From Tistrella mobilis (GTDB lineage Bacteria; Pseudomonadota; Alphaproteobacteria; Tistrellales; Tistrellaceae), in the NCBI RefSeq assembly GCF_041468085.1, contig NZ_CP121015.1:124001-188000 (forward strand): a DNA stretch of 64,000 nt, read 5' to 3'. Shown here piece by piece: positions 1-10,537 of the stretch; within the stretch, counting starts at the first letter, position 1, and each line of letters opens with the position of its first letter. A model generated the notes under the pieces. It was not told the DNA's origin. It made no database searches and worked only from the letters and a program-made list of their open reading frames with translations. A program made the position numbers and the translations under genes.

Positions 1-3000
1 CCCGTAGAGATTGTGCAGCGCCGTGCCGAAGCGGGCATGCAGCAGCCGGTCGAAGCGGGCGGCGGTCGCGGCATCCAGGGCCTCGCCGCTGGCGAAGACC
101 AGGCGCAGCGTGGCAAGGTCCGCGGGCCTGATCCGGCCGTCGTCCAGCGCATCCAGGAAGGCACGCAGCATGGCCGGCACGAAATGGATCACGGTGACGC
201 GATGCTCGCGGATCGCCGCCGCCAGCGCCTGGGGGTCGCGCTCGATGCCCGGCGGCGGCACCGCGACGGCGGCACCGGTCCAGGCCCACCAGATCAGTTC
301 CCAGACCGAGACGTCGAAGCCGGCCGGGGTCTTCTGCAGGATCACGTCGCCGGTACCGGTGGACCCCGGGCCGATGGGGAAGGTCTCCTGCATCCACAGG
401 ATGCGGTTGGCGAGCGCCCCCCGGGTGATCTCCACCCCCTTGGGCCGGCCGGTGGAGCCCGAGGTGAACAGCACATAGGCAAGGTCATCCGGCCCCGCCG
501 GCACGACCGGCGGATCGGCCAGGTCGTCGCCGGCCAGGATCAGCCGCGCAGCCGGCAGGCCGGCGGCGTTCTCCGCATCGCTCAGGAACCAGGGCTCGCC
601 CAGATCCTCGATCATATGCGCCCGGCGCTGCGGCGGCAGGTCGGGGCTGAGCGGGCACCAGGCGGCACCGGCGGCCAGCACGGCATGGATCGCGATCAGC
701 AGCCCGGGGCTGCGCGGCAGCGCCACCGCCACCACATCGCCCGGCTGCACGCCGGCCGCCAGCAGCCGGCGGGCCAGCCCGCCGACCCGGCGGTCGAAGC
801 CCCGATTGTCGAGGGTGAGGCCGGGGGCGATCAGCGCCGGGGCGGCAGGATCGCCCGCAAAGCGCAGCTGCGCCAGGGGGCGGCTGGTGTCGAAGGGCCG
901 GGCCGTGCCGTTCCAGCGATCGAGCGCCGCCCGGTCGGCATCGGTCATCAGCGGCAGTGCCCCCAGCGGTCCCTCGCCCAGGCCGGGTGCCGTGGCCAGT
1001 GCCGCCAGCCGCCCGGCCAGGCTGCGGACGGTGGCCGTCTCGAACAGCTCGGTCGCATATTCCAGATGCAGGCGGATCGCGCCGCCCTCGCGCTGGAAAT
1101 GGAAGGAAAGGTCGAATTTGGCGAAGGGCAGGATGCAGTCCAGCGGCCGGACCGTCAGCCCCGCCATCGCCGGCATGGCCGGCATGTCGTCCTGCCAGGT
1201 GACCAGCACGTCGAAGAGCGGGTTGCGCGCAGGGTCGCGATCGGCGCCAAGCGCCTGAAGCACCGCTTCGAACGGGGCATCCTGATCGGCCACCGCCTCG
1301 GCCAGCCGGTCGGTGGTGATCGCCAGATGATCGGCGAAACGGGCGGCCGGATCGATCGACTGGCGCAGCACGACGGTGTTGACCAGGAAGCCGACCAGGT
1401 CTTCCGGCACGGGCGCCCCCCGTCCGGCGACCAGCAGGCCGAGGGCGATGTCGCGCGCGCCGGTCAGACGGTAAAGCAGGGTCTGAAGCAGGGCGGTCAG
1501 CACCGCGAAGGGGGTGACGCCTGCCCGGGCAGCCAGACGGTCGATCGCGGTGGTCGCGGCGGCGGGCAGGGTCAGGCTCAGAATGTCGCCGGCGAAGCTG
1601 CGCACCGCCGGGCGGGGGTGATCGGTCGGCAGGTTGAGCGGCTGGGGCGGCGGCGTCAGCCGGCTGCGCCAGCGGTCGATCAGGGCGCGGCCCTGGGCGC
1701 TGGCGGCGCGCGCCCGCTGCCAGACGGCGATATCGGCGAACTGGCGGGCGGGCGGCGGCCGATCGTCCGGCCGGCCGTCCACCGCACCGGCATAAAGCCG
1801 GCCCAGATCGCGGAGCAGCACCGGCAGCGACCAGCCGTCGGCGATGGCATGATGCAGGACCAGCAGCAGGCGGTGGTGGTGTTCGTCGATGCGGATCAGC
1901 ACCGCCCGGGCCAGCGGTTCGGTGGCCAGGTCGAAGGGCCGCGCAATTTCGCGGGCGACCGCCTGGTCGGCTGCGGTCGCATCCAGGCGGAGCCGGCAGG
2001 CGGTCAGGGCGCCCGGTGCCGCCACGATCTGCCGCACGCCATCGCCATCCTGCGGGCGGGTGACGAAGCGGGTGCGCAGGGCGTGATGGCGGGTTTCCAG
2101 CCCGACCAGCGCCCGATCCAGCGCATCGGGGTCGAGAGGGCCGTCCAGCGCCAGCAGCATCGGCACCGAATAGGTCGCCAGCCCGGGATACAGCCGGTGC
2201 AGCACCCAGAGCCGCAGCTGCCCGGGGGAGAGCGGGTGCTCGGTGCCGGTGGCGCGGGGGATGGCCGGTTCCGCCGCTGCCGCGGGCAGGCGGTCGAGCA
2301 GGGCTGCGATCGCGCGCACGCTGCGCGCGGCCATGATCTGCGCCAGCCCGGGGCGCCGGCCGGTCGATGCCTGAAGCAGGGCGGAAAGCCGCATGGCGGC
2401 CAGGCTGTGGCCGCCCAGATCGAAGAAATCGGTATCGCTCTCGATCCGGACCCCGGGGAACAGGCTTTCGAAGGCGCCGGTCACCGCCCGGGTGAAGCCC
2501 GTAGCCGCGACGGCGGGCGGGGTGACGGGGGTGGCTGCGGACAGCATCGTGACCGCCTGCCGGCGATCGGCCTTGCCGTTGGCATTGACCGGCAGCCGGT
2601 CGACCAGCCGGAAACGTTCGGGAACCATATAGGCCGGCAGCCGTGCTGCGATGGCCGCCCGCCAGCCGGCCTCGTCCGCCTCGTCGGCCGCGATCAGCGC
2701 CGCCAGGATCTGATCGGCGCCCTGGCCCACGCCCACCACCACCGCCTCGCGCACGGCGGGCTGCGCGGTCAGGATCGCTTCCACCGCGGCGGTTTCGATC
2801 CGCTGGCCGCGGATCTTCAGCTGACCGTCGCGCCGGCCGCCGAAATCGATGGTGCCGTCCGCCCGCCAGCGCGCCCGGTCGCCGGTGCGATAGACCAGGG
2901 TCTCGCCCGTCCCGCTCAGGGTGACGAAGGATTTCGCCGTCAGATCCGGCCGGCCGGCATAGCCGGTCGCCAGCCCGTCACCGGCGGTGACCAGTTCGCC

Positions 3001-6000
3001 CCAGAAGCCGATCGGAAGCGGCTGGCCGCGGCCGTCGACGATATGCACCCGCGTGCCGGGCACCGGCCGGCCGATGGGCACCGGCCCGCCGTCCAGATCG
3101 GCGGCGGTGATCCGGTGGATGGTGGTGAAGGTGCCGTTCTCGGTGGGGCCGTAGGCGTTGTAGAGCGCAAGCCCCGGGCAGGCGGCCATCGCCCGGCGGA
3201 CATGATCGGGGCTGATCACCTCGCCGCCGGTCATCAGCCTGTCGAGGCCGGCGAAGGTGCCGGGCCGCTCGTCGACGATCTGATTGAACAGGCTGGTGGT
3301 GATCCACATCGTATCGACGCCGTCCTCGCGGATCCTGCGCTCCAGCAGCGGCGGGTCGAACATGGTGGTCGCCGGCAGCACCCGCACCCGGCCGTGATTG
3401 AGCAGCGGCGCCCAGAGTTCCAGGCTGATCGCATCGAAGGCCATGGGCGCCGCCTGGGTCATGCAGCCCCCGGGCCGGCAGAAGCCGCCATAGGCGAGGC
3501 GCAGGATCGCCCGATGCGGCACCACCACGCCCTTGGGCATGCCGGTCGAGCCCGAGGTATAGAGCAGGCAGGCGGGATCTTCGGGGCCGCGCGGGCCGGG
3601 GGCCAGGTCGGCCCGGCCGGTCGGCAGCGGGATCAGCGTGATGTCGGGGGCGAGTGCGGCCCAGCGGGCCAGGCCCGCACCATCCGCCACCAGCGCCGTG
3701 CAGCCGGCGGCGGCCAGCAGCTCCCGCGCGGTCGCCACCGGGAAAGTGGCGGCGAGCGGCAGGAAGGCGTTACCGGCCCAGATGATGCCCATCAGCGCGG
3801 TGAGACCATCGGGATCGCGTTCCACCGCCAGCGCCACCGGTGCGCCGGGCCGCACACCCGCGTCGGCGAGGGCTGCCGCGACTCCGCCCAGCCGGGCGCG
3901 CAGATCCCCGGCCGCCAGGGCGCCTTCATCATGGACAAGGACGATGCGGTCCGGATCGGCCCGGAGCACCTGGTCCAGCTGCTGCCCGAGGCCGGTGTCG
4001 CGCGGCCAGGCGAAGTCGGTGGCGTTCGCTGAGGCGATGACCGCGCGATCCTCGTCACCCAGCAGGTCCAGCCGGTCCACCGGGGTGGCCGGATCGGCGG
4101 CGGCGGACGCAATCAGCCGGGTGATCATTGTCTGCAGCCGCCCGATCCAGGCGCTGCCGAAGCGGGCCGGGTCGTATTCGATGTTGAGTGCGGCCGCATC
4201 GCCCTGCCACATCAGCCCGATCAGCAGCGGGAACTTGCCGGTGGCGAAGGAGATGTCGGCGGCTTCCAGCGCCGAGAGGTCGTTCTCCAGCGTGCAGACC
4301 ACATCGATCGGCTCGGGGCCGCGGCCAGGCACCACGCGCGCCCAGTCTGCCGACAGCCGGGAGAGCGGATAATCCTGGACGGTCAGCACCTGAGAGATGT
4401 CGCGGCCGATCCGCCGGGCCAATTGGGACAGGGCCTCACCCGCGGTCGGTTCAACAACCACAGGAAGCAAATTCACAAAACACCCGATGGCATCGGTCGT
4501 GTCGCGGCGGCCACGCCCGGCAAAGGCGATGCCGATCGACAACCGTTGCGTGTCTTCCAGAATTCGCCAAAGGGCTGTGGTTGCAATGGCGGTCCAGACC
4601 GCCGTGGGCGTGGCGCCCCGGCCGGTCAGGCCGTGCAGTGCCCGGGCGGTTTCCGGTGTCAGCCGGATCATCGCCCGGCGGCCGTCTCCCGGCGGGACCG
4701 GATCCGGTTCGGCGGCAAGGGCCCGTTCGGGCAGCCGGGCGAGGCGCGGGGCCCAGAAGGCGCGCGCGGCCTCTTCCGCCGCCGCGTCGAGCGCACCGGG
4801 ATCTGCCGGCGCCGGCGGCGGCAGGGGCTGCCCGGTCAGCAGGGCGGTCAGCTCCCGCTGGAACACGGCCCGGCTTTCGCCGTCGAAGACCAGATGATCG
4901 GCCACCACCCGCAACCGCTCGGGCTGGCCGGCATCCCAGCCGAAGCGGATCAGCGGCCCCGTCGCCGGGTCGAAGGGCGCCAGCATGTCTGCCGCATCGT
5001 CATAACCGGCCAGCCGGATCGGCGGCACCGGCCCGACCCGCTGCATGACCTGTCCGCGGGCGTCCTCGGCGAAGGTCGAGCGCAGGGCCGGATGCCGGTC
5101 GAGCAGCCGGTGCAAGGCCTGTTCAAGTACAGCTGCCGTGGTCCCGGCCGGCAGGTCGCAGATCAGCCCGATGGAATAGCTGGTGCCGGGCCCGGCATCG
5201 CGGCGGGCAAGCCATTGCCCCTCCAGCCGGGCCGGCAACCGAAAAGAATTTATTTCTGTCGATGAATCACCCTTTGTATGTTCGGTCTCTTCGGCCGCGG
5301 CCGCCTTGACCGGCGCGTCGGCGGTCGCCGCCTCAAGCCGCCCGAACAGATGGCCGACCAGGGCTGCGGCCGAGGGATGGCCCAGAATGTCGGCCACGGT
5401 CACCTCGCGGCCGCTCAGCCGGCTGAGCGGCGCCACCGCGCGGATGGCGCGCAGCGACTGCAGCCCGTGGGCGGTGAGATCGTCGTCGGCGCTGAGCCCC
5501 GGGGCATCCAGCAGGCCGGCGAACAGCCGGGTGACTTCGGTTTCAAGCGCCGTGCGCGTGGCGGTGTCGATCAGCGGTATCGCCGGCTGCGGCGGGATCG
5601 TCGCGGCGATGTCGAGGGGTGACGGCAGGTCGCCCGCCGGCAGGTGATCCACCGGCTGCGTCGGATCGGCGAGGGCGGCATCGAGCATGGTTTCGAATGC
5701 GGCGGCCAGCCTTTCCACCCGGGCCTGGTCGATGCGGGCGGGCGGAAAGCTCCACTGCATGTCCGAGGCATCGGCGGCGCCATAGGTCCGCAGACAGGCC
5801 ATCACGTCGTGCAATTCGCCGAAGATCGAGTCCGCCACCCGCACCTGCAGCCCGTCGAAGCCATAGGTCGCGGGCAGGTCCATGGCATTGAAGATCGCGC
5901 CGCGGCTGGCCGGCCTGTCGGGGATGAAGCCGGCCTCGGGCCAGCGCATCGGTGCCAGGCGCATATGCCGGAGGTCGCGGCGGGTCATGGCATCGATCCG

Positions 6001-7017
6001 CCGGGCGAGCCCGGCCAGGCTTTCGGTTCCGTCGATCCGGGTGCCGGTCGGAACGGTATAGGCGAATTCGCCCGGGGTGCGCCGCTCCGCGCGCCCCATG
6101 CGATTGCCGAGCGGCATGTTGCAGACGGGCGTGTCGGTGCCGGCCACCCGACCTAGCAGCACCAGAAACAGCGCCAGTGCCAGGCTGCTGCGCGAGGTGA
6201 GGCCATGCGCGCGCGCCACCTGGTCCATGGCCGCCAGCCGTGCCGCGCCGAGCGGGCGGATCACCGATCCGATCCGCCCGTCGGGGCGGGCGGCGGCGGT
6301 GGCTGCCGGCCGGAAGCCGGCCGCCGCCGGCAGCCCGTCCAGACGGCTGCGCCACCATGCGGCATCGGCTTGGGCGCCCGTGCCGGCGGCATGGGCGGCT
6401 TCGCGCGCCAGATGGTCGGTGAAAGCCGGCAGATCCGGATCCGGCAGGGCTTCGCCGCGGATGAGGGCGGTATAGATCCGCCCCACCGTGCCGGCCAGAA
6501 TCATGCCCCCCTGACCGTCCAGGATCAGGTGATGATAGCAGCGGATCCAGCGATGGCGATCGGGCGCCAGCCGCAGCAGCTGATGGCGGCAGAGCGGCCC
6601 GTGGGCGGTGTCGAAGGGGCGGGCCTGCAGGGCTTCGAAGGCTTCTCTGGCGAGCAGCTCGGGGTCGTCGGCGTCCGACAGGTCGATCCGGGCGAAATCA
6701 AACCGGCCGGGCGCATCGGCGAGCCACTGCCAGGGGATGCCGGTCTCGTCGACCATGAACCGCAGCCGCACCACCTCTGCCGCCTGATCGGTCAGCCGGA
6801 TGGCGGTGCAGAGCGCCGCGGGGTCGAGCGGCCCGTCCAGATCGATCCGGTCGGCGATGTTGTAGCCCGCAGGGCCCACCCCGCCCGACATCAGATCGGC
6901 CCAGATCCCCGCCTGCGCACCCGACAGCGGCAGCGGTGATACAGCTGCGGCCTCTGCGATGGTCTCTGCCGCCGCATCCTGCCGCCCGCCCGGACCTGCC
7001 CGACCGATCACACTCAC
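1..7017 (-). CDS. Non-ribosomal peptide synthetase (partial, C-T-C-A-T-C-A...)
   Basis: Cytoplasmic multimodular NRPS; the 3' end lies beyond base 1. It starts at GTG 7017 behind GGGAGG and stays open for 2339 codons. Domains (residues approximate): C1 20-445 with HHLILDG near 160; T1 with Ser 521 in GLQSLRA; C2 585-1000 with DHLVFDG (first His is Asp, catalytic second His kept); A1 1010-1490 with LLYTSGSTG, YGPTE and NANGK; T2 with Ser 1538 in GGHSL; C3 1570-2030 with HHAIADG; A2 from 2035 with LFTSGSTGRPKG, cut after HNLYG. Reading the ten specificity positions by eye gives D-A-L-W-M-G-A-T-F-K for A1 (Val-like, inferred) and D-V-W-H-F-S-L for A2, the serine code known from EntF. C1 also resembles the EntF C domain. 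The first C-T unit has no A domain, and T1 (DDDLTAHGLQS) looks like an aryl-carrier type. Neighbouring iron-uptake genes suggest a siderophore product. Confidence 0.93.
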   Translation of the reverse strand, partial: MSVIGRAGPGGRQDAAAETIAEAAAVSPLPLSGAQAGIWADLMSGGVGPAGYNIADRIDLDGPLDPAALCTAIRLTDQAAEVVRLRFMVDETGIPWQWLADAPGRFDFARIDLSDADDPELLAREAFEALQARPFDTAHGPLCRHQLLRLAPDRHRWIRCYHHLILDGQGGMILAGTVGRIYTALIRGEALPDPDLPAFTDHLAREAAHAAGTGAQADAAWWRSRLDGLPAAAGFRPAATAAARPDGRIGSVIRPLGAARLAAMDQVARAHGLTSRSSLALALFLVLLGRVAGTDTPVCNMPLGNRMGRAERRTPGEFAYTVPTGTRIDGTESLAGLARRIDAMTRRDLRHMRLAPMRWPEAGFIPDRPASRGAIFNAMDLPATYGFDGLQVRVADSIFGELHDVMACLRTYGAADASDMQWSFPPARIDQARVERLAAAFETMLDAALADPTQPVDHLPAGDLPSPLDIAATIPPQPAIPLIDTATRTALETEVTRLFAGLLDAPGLSADDDLTAHGLQSLRAIRAVAPLSRLSGREVTVADILGHPSAAALVGHLFGRLEAATADAPVKAAAAEETEHTKGDSSTEINSFRLPARLEGQWLARRDAGPGTSYSIGLICDLPAGTTAAVLEQALHRLLDRHPALRSTFAEDARGQVMQRVGPVPPIRLAGYDDAADMLAPFDPATGPLIRFGWDAGQPERLRVVADHLVFDGESRAVFQRELTALLTGQPLPPPAPADPGALDAAAEEAARAFWAPRLARLPERALAAEPDPVPPGDGRRAMIRLTPETARALHGLTGRGATPTAVWTAIATTALWRILEDTQRLSIGIAFAGRGRRDTTDAIGCFVNLLPVVVEPTAGEALSQLARRIGRDISQVLTVQDYPLSRLSADWARVVPGRGPEPIDVVCTLENDLSALEAADISFATGKFPLLIGLMWQGDAAALNIEYDPARFGSAWIGRLQTMITRLIASAAADPATPVDRLDLLGDEDRAVIASANATDFAWPRDTGLGQQLDQVLRADPDRIVLVHDEGALAAGDLRARLGGVAAALADAGVRPGAPVALAVERDPDGLTALMGIIWAGNAFLPLAATFPVATARELLAAAGCTALVADGAGLARWAALAPDITLIPLPTGRADLAPGPRGPEDPACLLYTSGSTGMPKGVVVPHRAILRLAYGGFCRPGGCMTQAAPMAFDAISLELWAPLLNHGRVRVLPATTMFDPPLLERRIREDGVDTMWITTSLFNQIVDERPGTFAGLDRLMTGGEVISPDHVRRAMAACPGLALYNAYGPTENGTFTTIHRITAADLDGGPVPIGRPVPGTRVHIVDGRGQPLPIGFWGELVTAGDGLATGYAGRPDLTAKSFVTLSGTGETLVYRTGDRARWRADGTIDFGGRRDGQLKIRGQRIETAAVEAILTAQPAVREAVVVGVGQGADQILAALIAADEADEAGWRAAIAARLPAYMVPERFRLVDRLPVNANGKADRRQAVTMLSAATPVTPPAVAATGFTRAVTGAFESLFPGVRIESDTDFFDLGGHSLAAMRLSALLQASTGRRPGLAQIMAARSVRAIAALLDRLPAAAAEPAIPRATGTEHPLSPGQLRLWVLHRLYPGLATYSVPMLLALDGPLDPDALDRALVGLETRHHALRTRFVTRPQDGDGVRQIVAAPGALTACRLRLDATAADQAVAREIARPFDLATEPLARAVLIRIDEHHHRLLLVLHHAIADGWSLPVLLRDLGRLYAGAVDGRPDDRPPPARQFADIAVWQRARAASAQGRALIDRWRSRLTPPPQPLNLPTDHPRPAVRSFAGDILSLTLPAAATTAIDRLAARAGVTPFAVLTALLQTLLYRLTGARDIALGLLVAGRGAPVPEDLVGFLVNTVVLRQSIDPAARFADHLAITTDRLAEAVADQDAPFEAVLQALGADRDPARNPLFDVLVTWQDDMPAMPAMAGLTVRPLDCILPFAKFDLSFHFQREGGAIRLHLEYATELFETATVRSLAGRLAALATAPGLGEGPLGALPLMTDADRAALDRWNGTARPFDTSRPLAQLRFAGDPAAPALIAPGLTLDNRGFDRRVGGLARRLLAAGVQPGDVVAVALPRSPGLLIAIHAVLAAGAAWCPLSPDLPPQRRAHMIEDLGEPWFLSDAENAAGLPAARLILAGDDLADPPVVPAGPDDLAYVLFTSGSTGRPKGVEITRGALANRILWMQETFPIGPGSTGTGDVILQKTPAGFDVSVWELIWWAWTGAAVAVPPPGIERDPQALAAAIREHRVTVIHFVPAMLRAFLDALDDGRIRPADLATLRLVFASGEALDAATAARFDRLLHARFGTALHNLYG

Positions 7018-7456
7018 GATAGCCTCCCGCTGCCCGATAGCCTTGGCCTGCCGATCAGACAGCCTGCAGCCTCTATTGGGGAGCAGAGTAAGGTGCCGGT
7101 TGTGTCACTCGCAAGTCGGGTGCTTGGCAAAAATCGATCATCATTGACCCGACGATGCGGCATGTCTGCACGGTCCGGGCCTGCGGCGCCCGTCCGCGGC
7201 CATTGCCTCTCGTCCGGCCGGCATACCGGAGCTCTCCGGGACGGGTGCCGGAAGCGACGCCTGGCATCATTACAAGGGCTGCAAATATTCAGCACAATTG
7301 CACGATTCGTGAACGGCGTAGCGTTCTGCCATATGTTCCGCAATTTAATCCAATCTTCATCAAATTGAGGATAACTAGCTCAAATTGGCATGAATCCGGC
7401 CCGCCGGCAGGCGGCCGACGCGAAAATGTAAGCGCATACACATATCGGGAGGCAGG
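7018..7456. other. Divergent intergenic region, NRPS / chemoreceptor
   Basis: A 439-base gap between the minus-strand NRPS and the plus-strand chemoreceptor. It is clearly more A+T-rich than its surroundings from about 7260 to 7400, so it probably holds both promoters. Apart from the candidate Fur box at 7130-7148 I see no gene or RNA structure; short open frames here have no ribosome-binding site or recognisable product. Confidence 0.6.
7130..7148 (-). promoter_or_regulatory. Candidate Fur box upstream of the NRPS
   Basis: On the minus strand the 19-mer GTCAATGATGATCGATTTT matches the classical Fur consensus at 12 of 19 positions when aligned by eye. It sits 113 bases before the NRPS start in the divergent NRPS/chemoreceptor gap, where iron control of siderophore synthesis would be expected. 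The match is imperfect. Confidence 0.35.
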
Positions 7457-9550
7457 ATGTTCCTACAAAGCTGGATGCGGCGCCGATTGGCCGTGAAGAT
7501 CGTCGTGCCGGTGCTGCTGGTCCTGAGCCTGGGGCTGGGCCTGTCGACCTGGTTCGGCGCCTCGCGCGGCGGCGAGACCATCGAAGATCTGAGCGAAACG
7601 GTGGTCGAAGGCGTGGCCGGCGAGGCCAGGGAACAGGTTGCCGGCATCATCGACGGCGCTTTCGGCGTGGGCCGCGGCATCGGTGCCACCGCATCCGGCG
7701 CGATCGCGGCCGGCAAGGCCGATCGCGCGGCCATGATCGCCATGCTGAAGCTGCTGCTTCAGGACAATCCCAACCTGGTCGCCACCTGGATCGCGTTTGA
7801 GCCCGACGCCTTCGACGGCGCGGATGCCGCCCATAAGGGCCAGCCCGGCCATGACGCGACCGGCCGTTTCATTCCCTATGTCTCGCGCAGCGGCAGCACC
7901 ATCAATCTGGACCCGCTGATCGATTACGAGACGCCGGGGGCGGGCGATTACTATCTTCTGGCCCGCAATACCCGCCGCGAGCAGATCATCGAGCCCTATT
8001 TCTACGAGATTGCCGGCAAGCAGGAGCTGATCACCACCCTGGCGGTGCCGGTGGTGCGGGACGGCCGGGTGATCGGCGTTGCCGGCGTCGACCTGAAGCT
8101 GCCGGTGCTGAACGACCTTCTGGCGCAGATGAAGCCCTTCGGCACCGGTACCGTGTCGCTGATCTCGACCGGCGGGCTGTGGGTCGCCTATCAGACCCCG
8201 GCGGAGCTGGGCAAGCCGGTCGCGAATGTCGAGCCCGAGCTTGCCGATGCGATCCGCGGGGCCGACGGCGGCACGATGATCTTCGAGGACAAGCCCCAGG
8301 CGGTGACCGGCACGCTGGTGCATCGCATCGTGCTGCCGGCCCGTTTCGGCAAGGTCGATACCCCCTGGTTCGTGACCGTCGACGTGCCCGAGGATGAAAT
8401 CAGCGCGCCGGTGGATGCGTTGACCCGCGGGCTCGTCACCACCGGCCTGGTGGTCGTGGCGGTCCTGGGGCTGGTGATCGCCCTGCTGATCCAGCGTCTG
8501 GCGGCCGCTCCGGTCGGCCGGCTGACCGCCGCGGTGCGCCGGCTTGCCGCCGACGAAACCGATGTGGTGGTGCCGCTGACCGGCCGTGCCGACGAGCTGG
8601 GCGTGATGGCAGGCTCGATCGACTATTTCAGGGACCGGCTGGTCGAGGTGAAGCATCTGCGCGAAGAGCAGGAGGCGGCCAAGGAACGCGCCGCCGCCGG
8701 GCGCCGGGCCGAGATGATGCGCCTGGCCGGCACGTTCGAGACCGCGATCGCGGGGGTGGTCGACGGTGTTGCGCGCGCCGCCGGCGATCTTCAGGCCAAT
8801 GCCACCGAGCTGTCGGGCACGGCCGACGAGGCCAGCCGCCAATCGGCGGCGGCGGCGGCGGCGACCGGTCAGGCGTCGTCGAACGTGGCCATGGTCGCCG
8901 GTGCGGGCGAGGAACTTTCGGCCTCGATCGCCGAGATCAGCCGTCAGGTGGCGGAAAGCTCCACCGTCACCCGCCGGGCGGTGGAGGATGCCGAGGCCAC
9001 CGGCCGCACGGTCGAGGGCCTGGCCGATGCCGCGCAGCGCATCGGCGGCATCGTCCAGCTGATCAGCGACATTGCCGCCCAGACCAATCTTCTGGCGCTG
9101 AACGCCACGATCGAGGCGGCGCGCGCCGGCGATGCCGGCAAGGGCTTCGCGGTGGTGGCGAGCGAGGTGAAGAGCCTGGCCGACCAGACCGCCCGCGCCA
9201 CCCAGGACATCTCGGCCCAGATCGCCGGCATGCAGCAGGTGACGAAGGGTGCGACCGAGGCGATGACCCAGATCCGCGCCACCATCGCCCGCATCGATGA
9301 AATCTCCACCGCCATCGCGGCTGCGGTGGAAGAGCAGTCGGCCGCCACCAGCGACATCTCCACCAACGCCCAGCAGGCGGCGCGCGGGGTCGACGAGGTG
9401 TCGCGCAGCGTCACCGGCGTCAGCCGGGTGGCCTCGGAAGTGGGGGCCACCGCGGGCCGGGTGCTGGCGGCTTCGTCCGACCTCTCCACCCAGTCCGACG
9501 CGCTCCGCCGCGAGGTGGGGGCGTTCATCGAGGGGGTGCGGCGGGCGTGA
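7457..9550 (+). CDS. Methyl-accepting chemotaxis protein with periplasmic Cache domain
   Basis: Transmembrane chemoreceptor (697 aa) that would signal to the CheA/CheW array. ATG 7457 follows GGGAGG at 7449-7454. It has an N-terminal membrane helix (about 15-35), a periplasmic dCache/PDC-type sensor (about 70-300, with the [10 protein letters not shown] and GVAGVDL stretches), a second membrane helix (about 320-345), a HAMP domain (about 345-400) and a C-terminal signalling domain with the conserved hairpin tip ([20 protein letters not shown], then [19 protein letters not shown]). Cache domains of this type often bind amino acids, carboxylates or purines; the ligand cannot be read here. It is transcribed alone and ends 28 bases before the convergent methyltransferase gene. 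The family call is secure. Confidence 0.95.
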   Translation: MFLQSWMRRRLAVKIVVPVLLVLSLGLGLSTWFGASRGGETIEDLSETVVEGVAGEAREQVAGIIDGAFGVGRGIGATASGAIAAGKADRAAMIAMLKLLLQDNPNLVATWIAFEPDAFDGADAAHKGQPGHDATGRFIPYVSRSGSTINLDPLIDYETPGAGDYYLLARNTRREQIIEPYFYEIAGKQELITTLAVPVVRDGRVIGVAGVDLKLPVLNDLLAQMKPFGTGTVSLISTGGLWVAYQTPAELGKPVANVEPELADAIRGADGGTMIFEDKPQAVTGTLVHRIVLPARFGKVDTPWFVTVDVPEDEISAPVDALTRGLVTTGLVVVAVLGLVIALLIQRLAAAPVGRLTAAVRRLAADETDVVVPLTGRADELGVMAGSIDYFRDRLVEVKHLREEQEAAKERAAAGRRAEMMRLAGTFETAIAGVVDGVARAAGDLQANATELSGTADEASRQSAAAAAATGQASSNVAMVAGAGEELSASIAEISRQVAESSTVTRRAVEDAEATGRTVEGLADAAQRIGGIVQLISDIAAQTNLLALNATIEAARAGDAGKGFAVVASEVKSLADQTARATQDISAQIAGMQQVTKGATEAMTQIRATIARIDEISTAIAAAVEEQSAATSDISTNAQQAARGVDEVSRSVTGVSRVASEVGATAGRVLAASSDLSTQSDALRREVGAFIEGVRRA

Positions 9551-9578
9551 TGTCGGGGGCGTGATCGGGTGGGGCCGC

Positions 9579-10508
9579 TTATTCCGGCGGTCCCACCAGC
9601 AGCAGCCGGGCCGGCGTTTCGGCCACCGCCTCGTGAATGGTGCCCGCCGGCACGATCAGATGGTCGCCGGGGCCGAGCAGATGTTCGGTCCCGCCCGTCC
9701 GGGCACGGAGGCGGCCGTCCAGCACCACGACCAACTCGTCGGCCATAGCGGCATGGGGCGGGATGGCGCCGTCCACCCGGGCATCGACCACCAGCAGCGG
9801 CGCGGTGGCGGGGCCCAGGCGGGCGGTGATCCGTCCATGGAAGCCGGGCATGGTGATTTCGGCGCCCGGCATCGCCGGCATCACCGGCTTGCGGGCGGTG
9901 ATCAGATAGCCCACCTGGCGGACCGGCTTCACCTCGCCCGGGATCAGCCCCACCGCCGCCATCCAGCCGGCCAGCGTGTCGGGGGCATCCAGGCGCATGC
10001 GGGCGGCCACCGGGCCGAACCAGCGTTTCAGCATCGCCGCCTGTTCGGGCGGGGTGGTGACGATGCCGAGCCGGCCGCCGGGGGCCAGCACCCGGGCCAT
10101 TTCGGCGATGGCCGCCTGCGGTTCGGGGAAGAAGAAGAAGGCGTTGAGCGAGGTGACCAGGGTAAAGGCCGCATCCCCGAAAGGCAGGCGGGCGACATCG
10201 CCCTGGTGCAGTTCCAGCCGGCCGGCGGCGAGGGCTGCGGCATTGCGCCGCCGGGTTTCCGCCACCATGTCGGGGCTGTGGTCGAGCCCGGCCGCGCCGG
10301 CCCCCCGGGCCAGCACCCGTTCGAGGAAAACGCCGCCGCCGCAGCCGAGATCGAGCAGCCGGTCTTCCGGCCCCGGATGCAGGGCATCCAGCATCATCGC
10401 GAAGCTGGTCTCGTGACCGGCGGGGTGGCGGTAGATCAGCCGGCCGATCAGCCCGCCGGGGCGGCGGGCAAGGCGATCGGTCAGGCGGTCCATGAAGGTC
10501 GCGCTCAT
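9579..10508 (-). CDS. SAM-dependent methyltransferase fused to a C-terminal cupin
   Basis: 309-aa two-domain protein. The N-terminal half is a class I methyltransferase (motif I LLDLGCGGGVF at about 50-60, then LPFGDAAFTLVTS and VLAPGGRLGIV). The last 80 residues form a cupin-like fold (PPHAAMADELVVVLDGRL, then GPGDHLIVPAGTIHEA). Start ATG 10508 was chosen because the methyltransferase fold begins right after it; the frame is open upstream only inside the MFS gene. It is the last gene of a minus-strand operon after the TonB receptor and MFS permease (29-base gap). The substrate is unknown. Likely roles are siderophore tailoring or small-molecule detoxification, and the cupin may bind a metal or ligand; this is inference from context. 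Confidence 0.85.
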   Translation of the reverse strand: MSATFMDRLTDRLARRPGGLIGRLIYRHPAGHETSFAMMLDALHPGPEDRLLDLGCGGGVFLERVLARGAGAAGLDHSPDMVAETRRRNAAALAAGRLELHQGDVARLPFGDAAFTLVTSLNAFFFFPEPQAAIAEMARVLAPGGRLGIVTTPPEQAAMLKRWFGPVAARMRLDAPDTLAGWMAAVGLIPGEVKPVRQVGYLITARKPVMPAMPGAEITMPGFHGRITARLGPATAPLLVVDARVDGAIPPHAAMADELVVVLDGRLRARTGGTEHLLGPGDHLIVPAGTIHEAVAETPARLLLVGPPE

Positions 10509-10537
10509 GGGGATATGGCCTTGCAGAGGGTCGGGGA

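Noticed and set aside
13-4032. Very long open frame on the plus strand opposite the NRPS
   Set aside because: Translation is low-complexity Gly/Arg/Gln-rich with no family features; it is the antisense shadow of a high-GC coding sequence.
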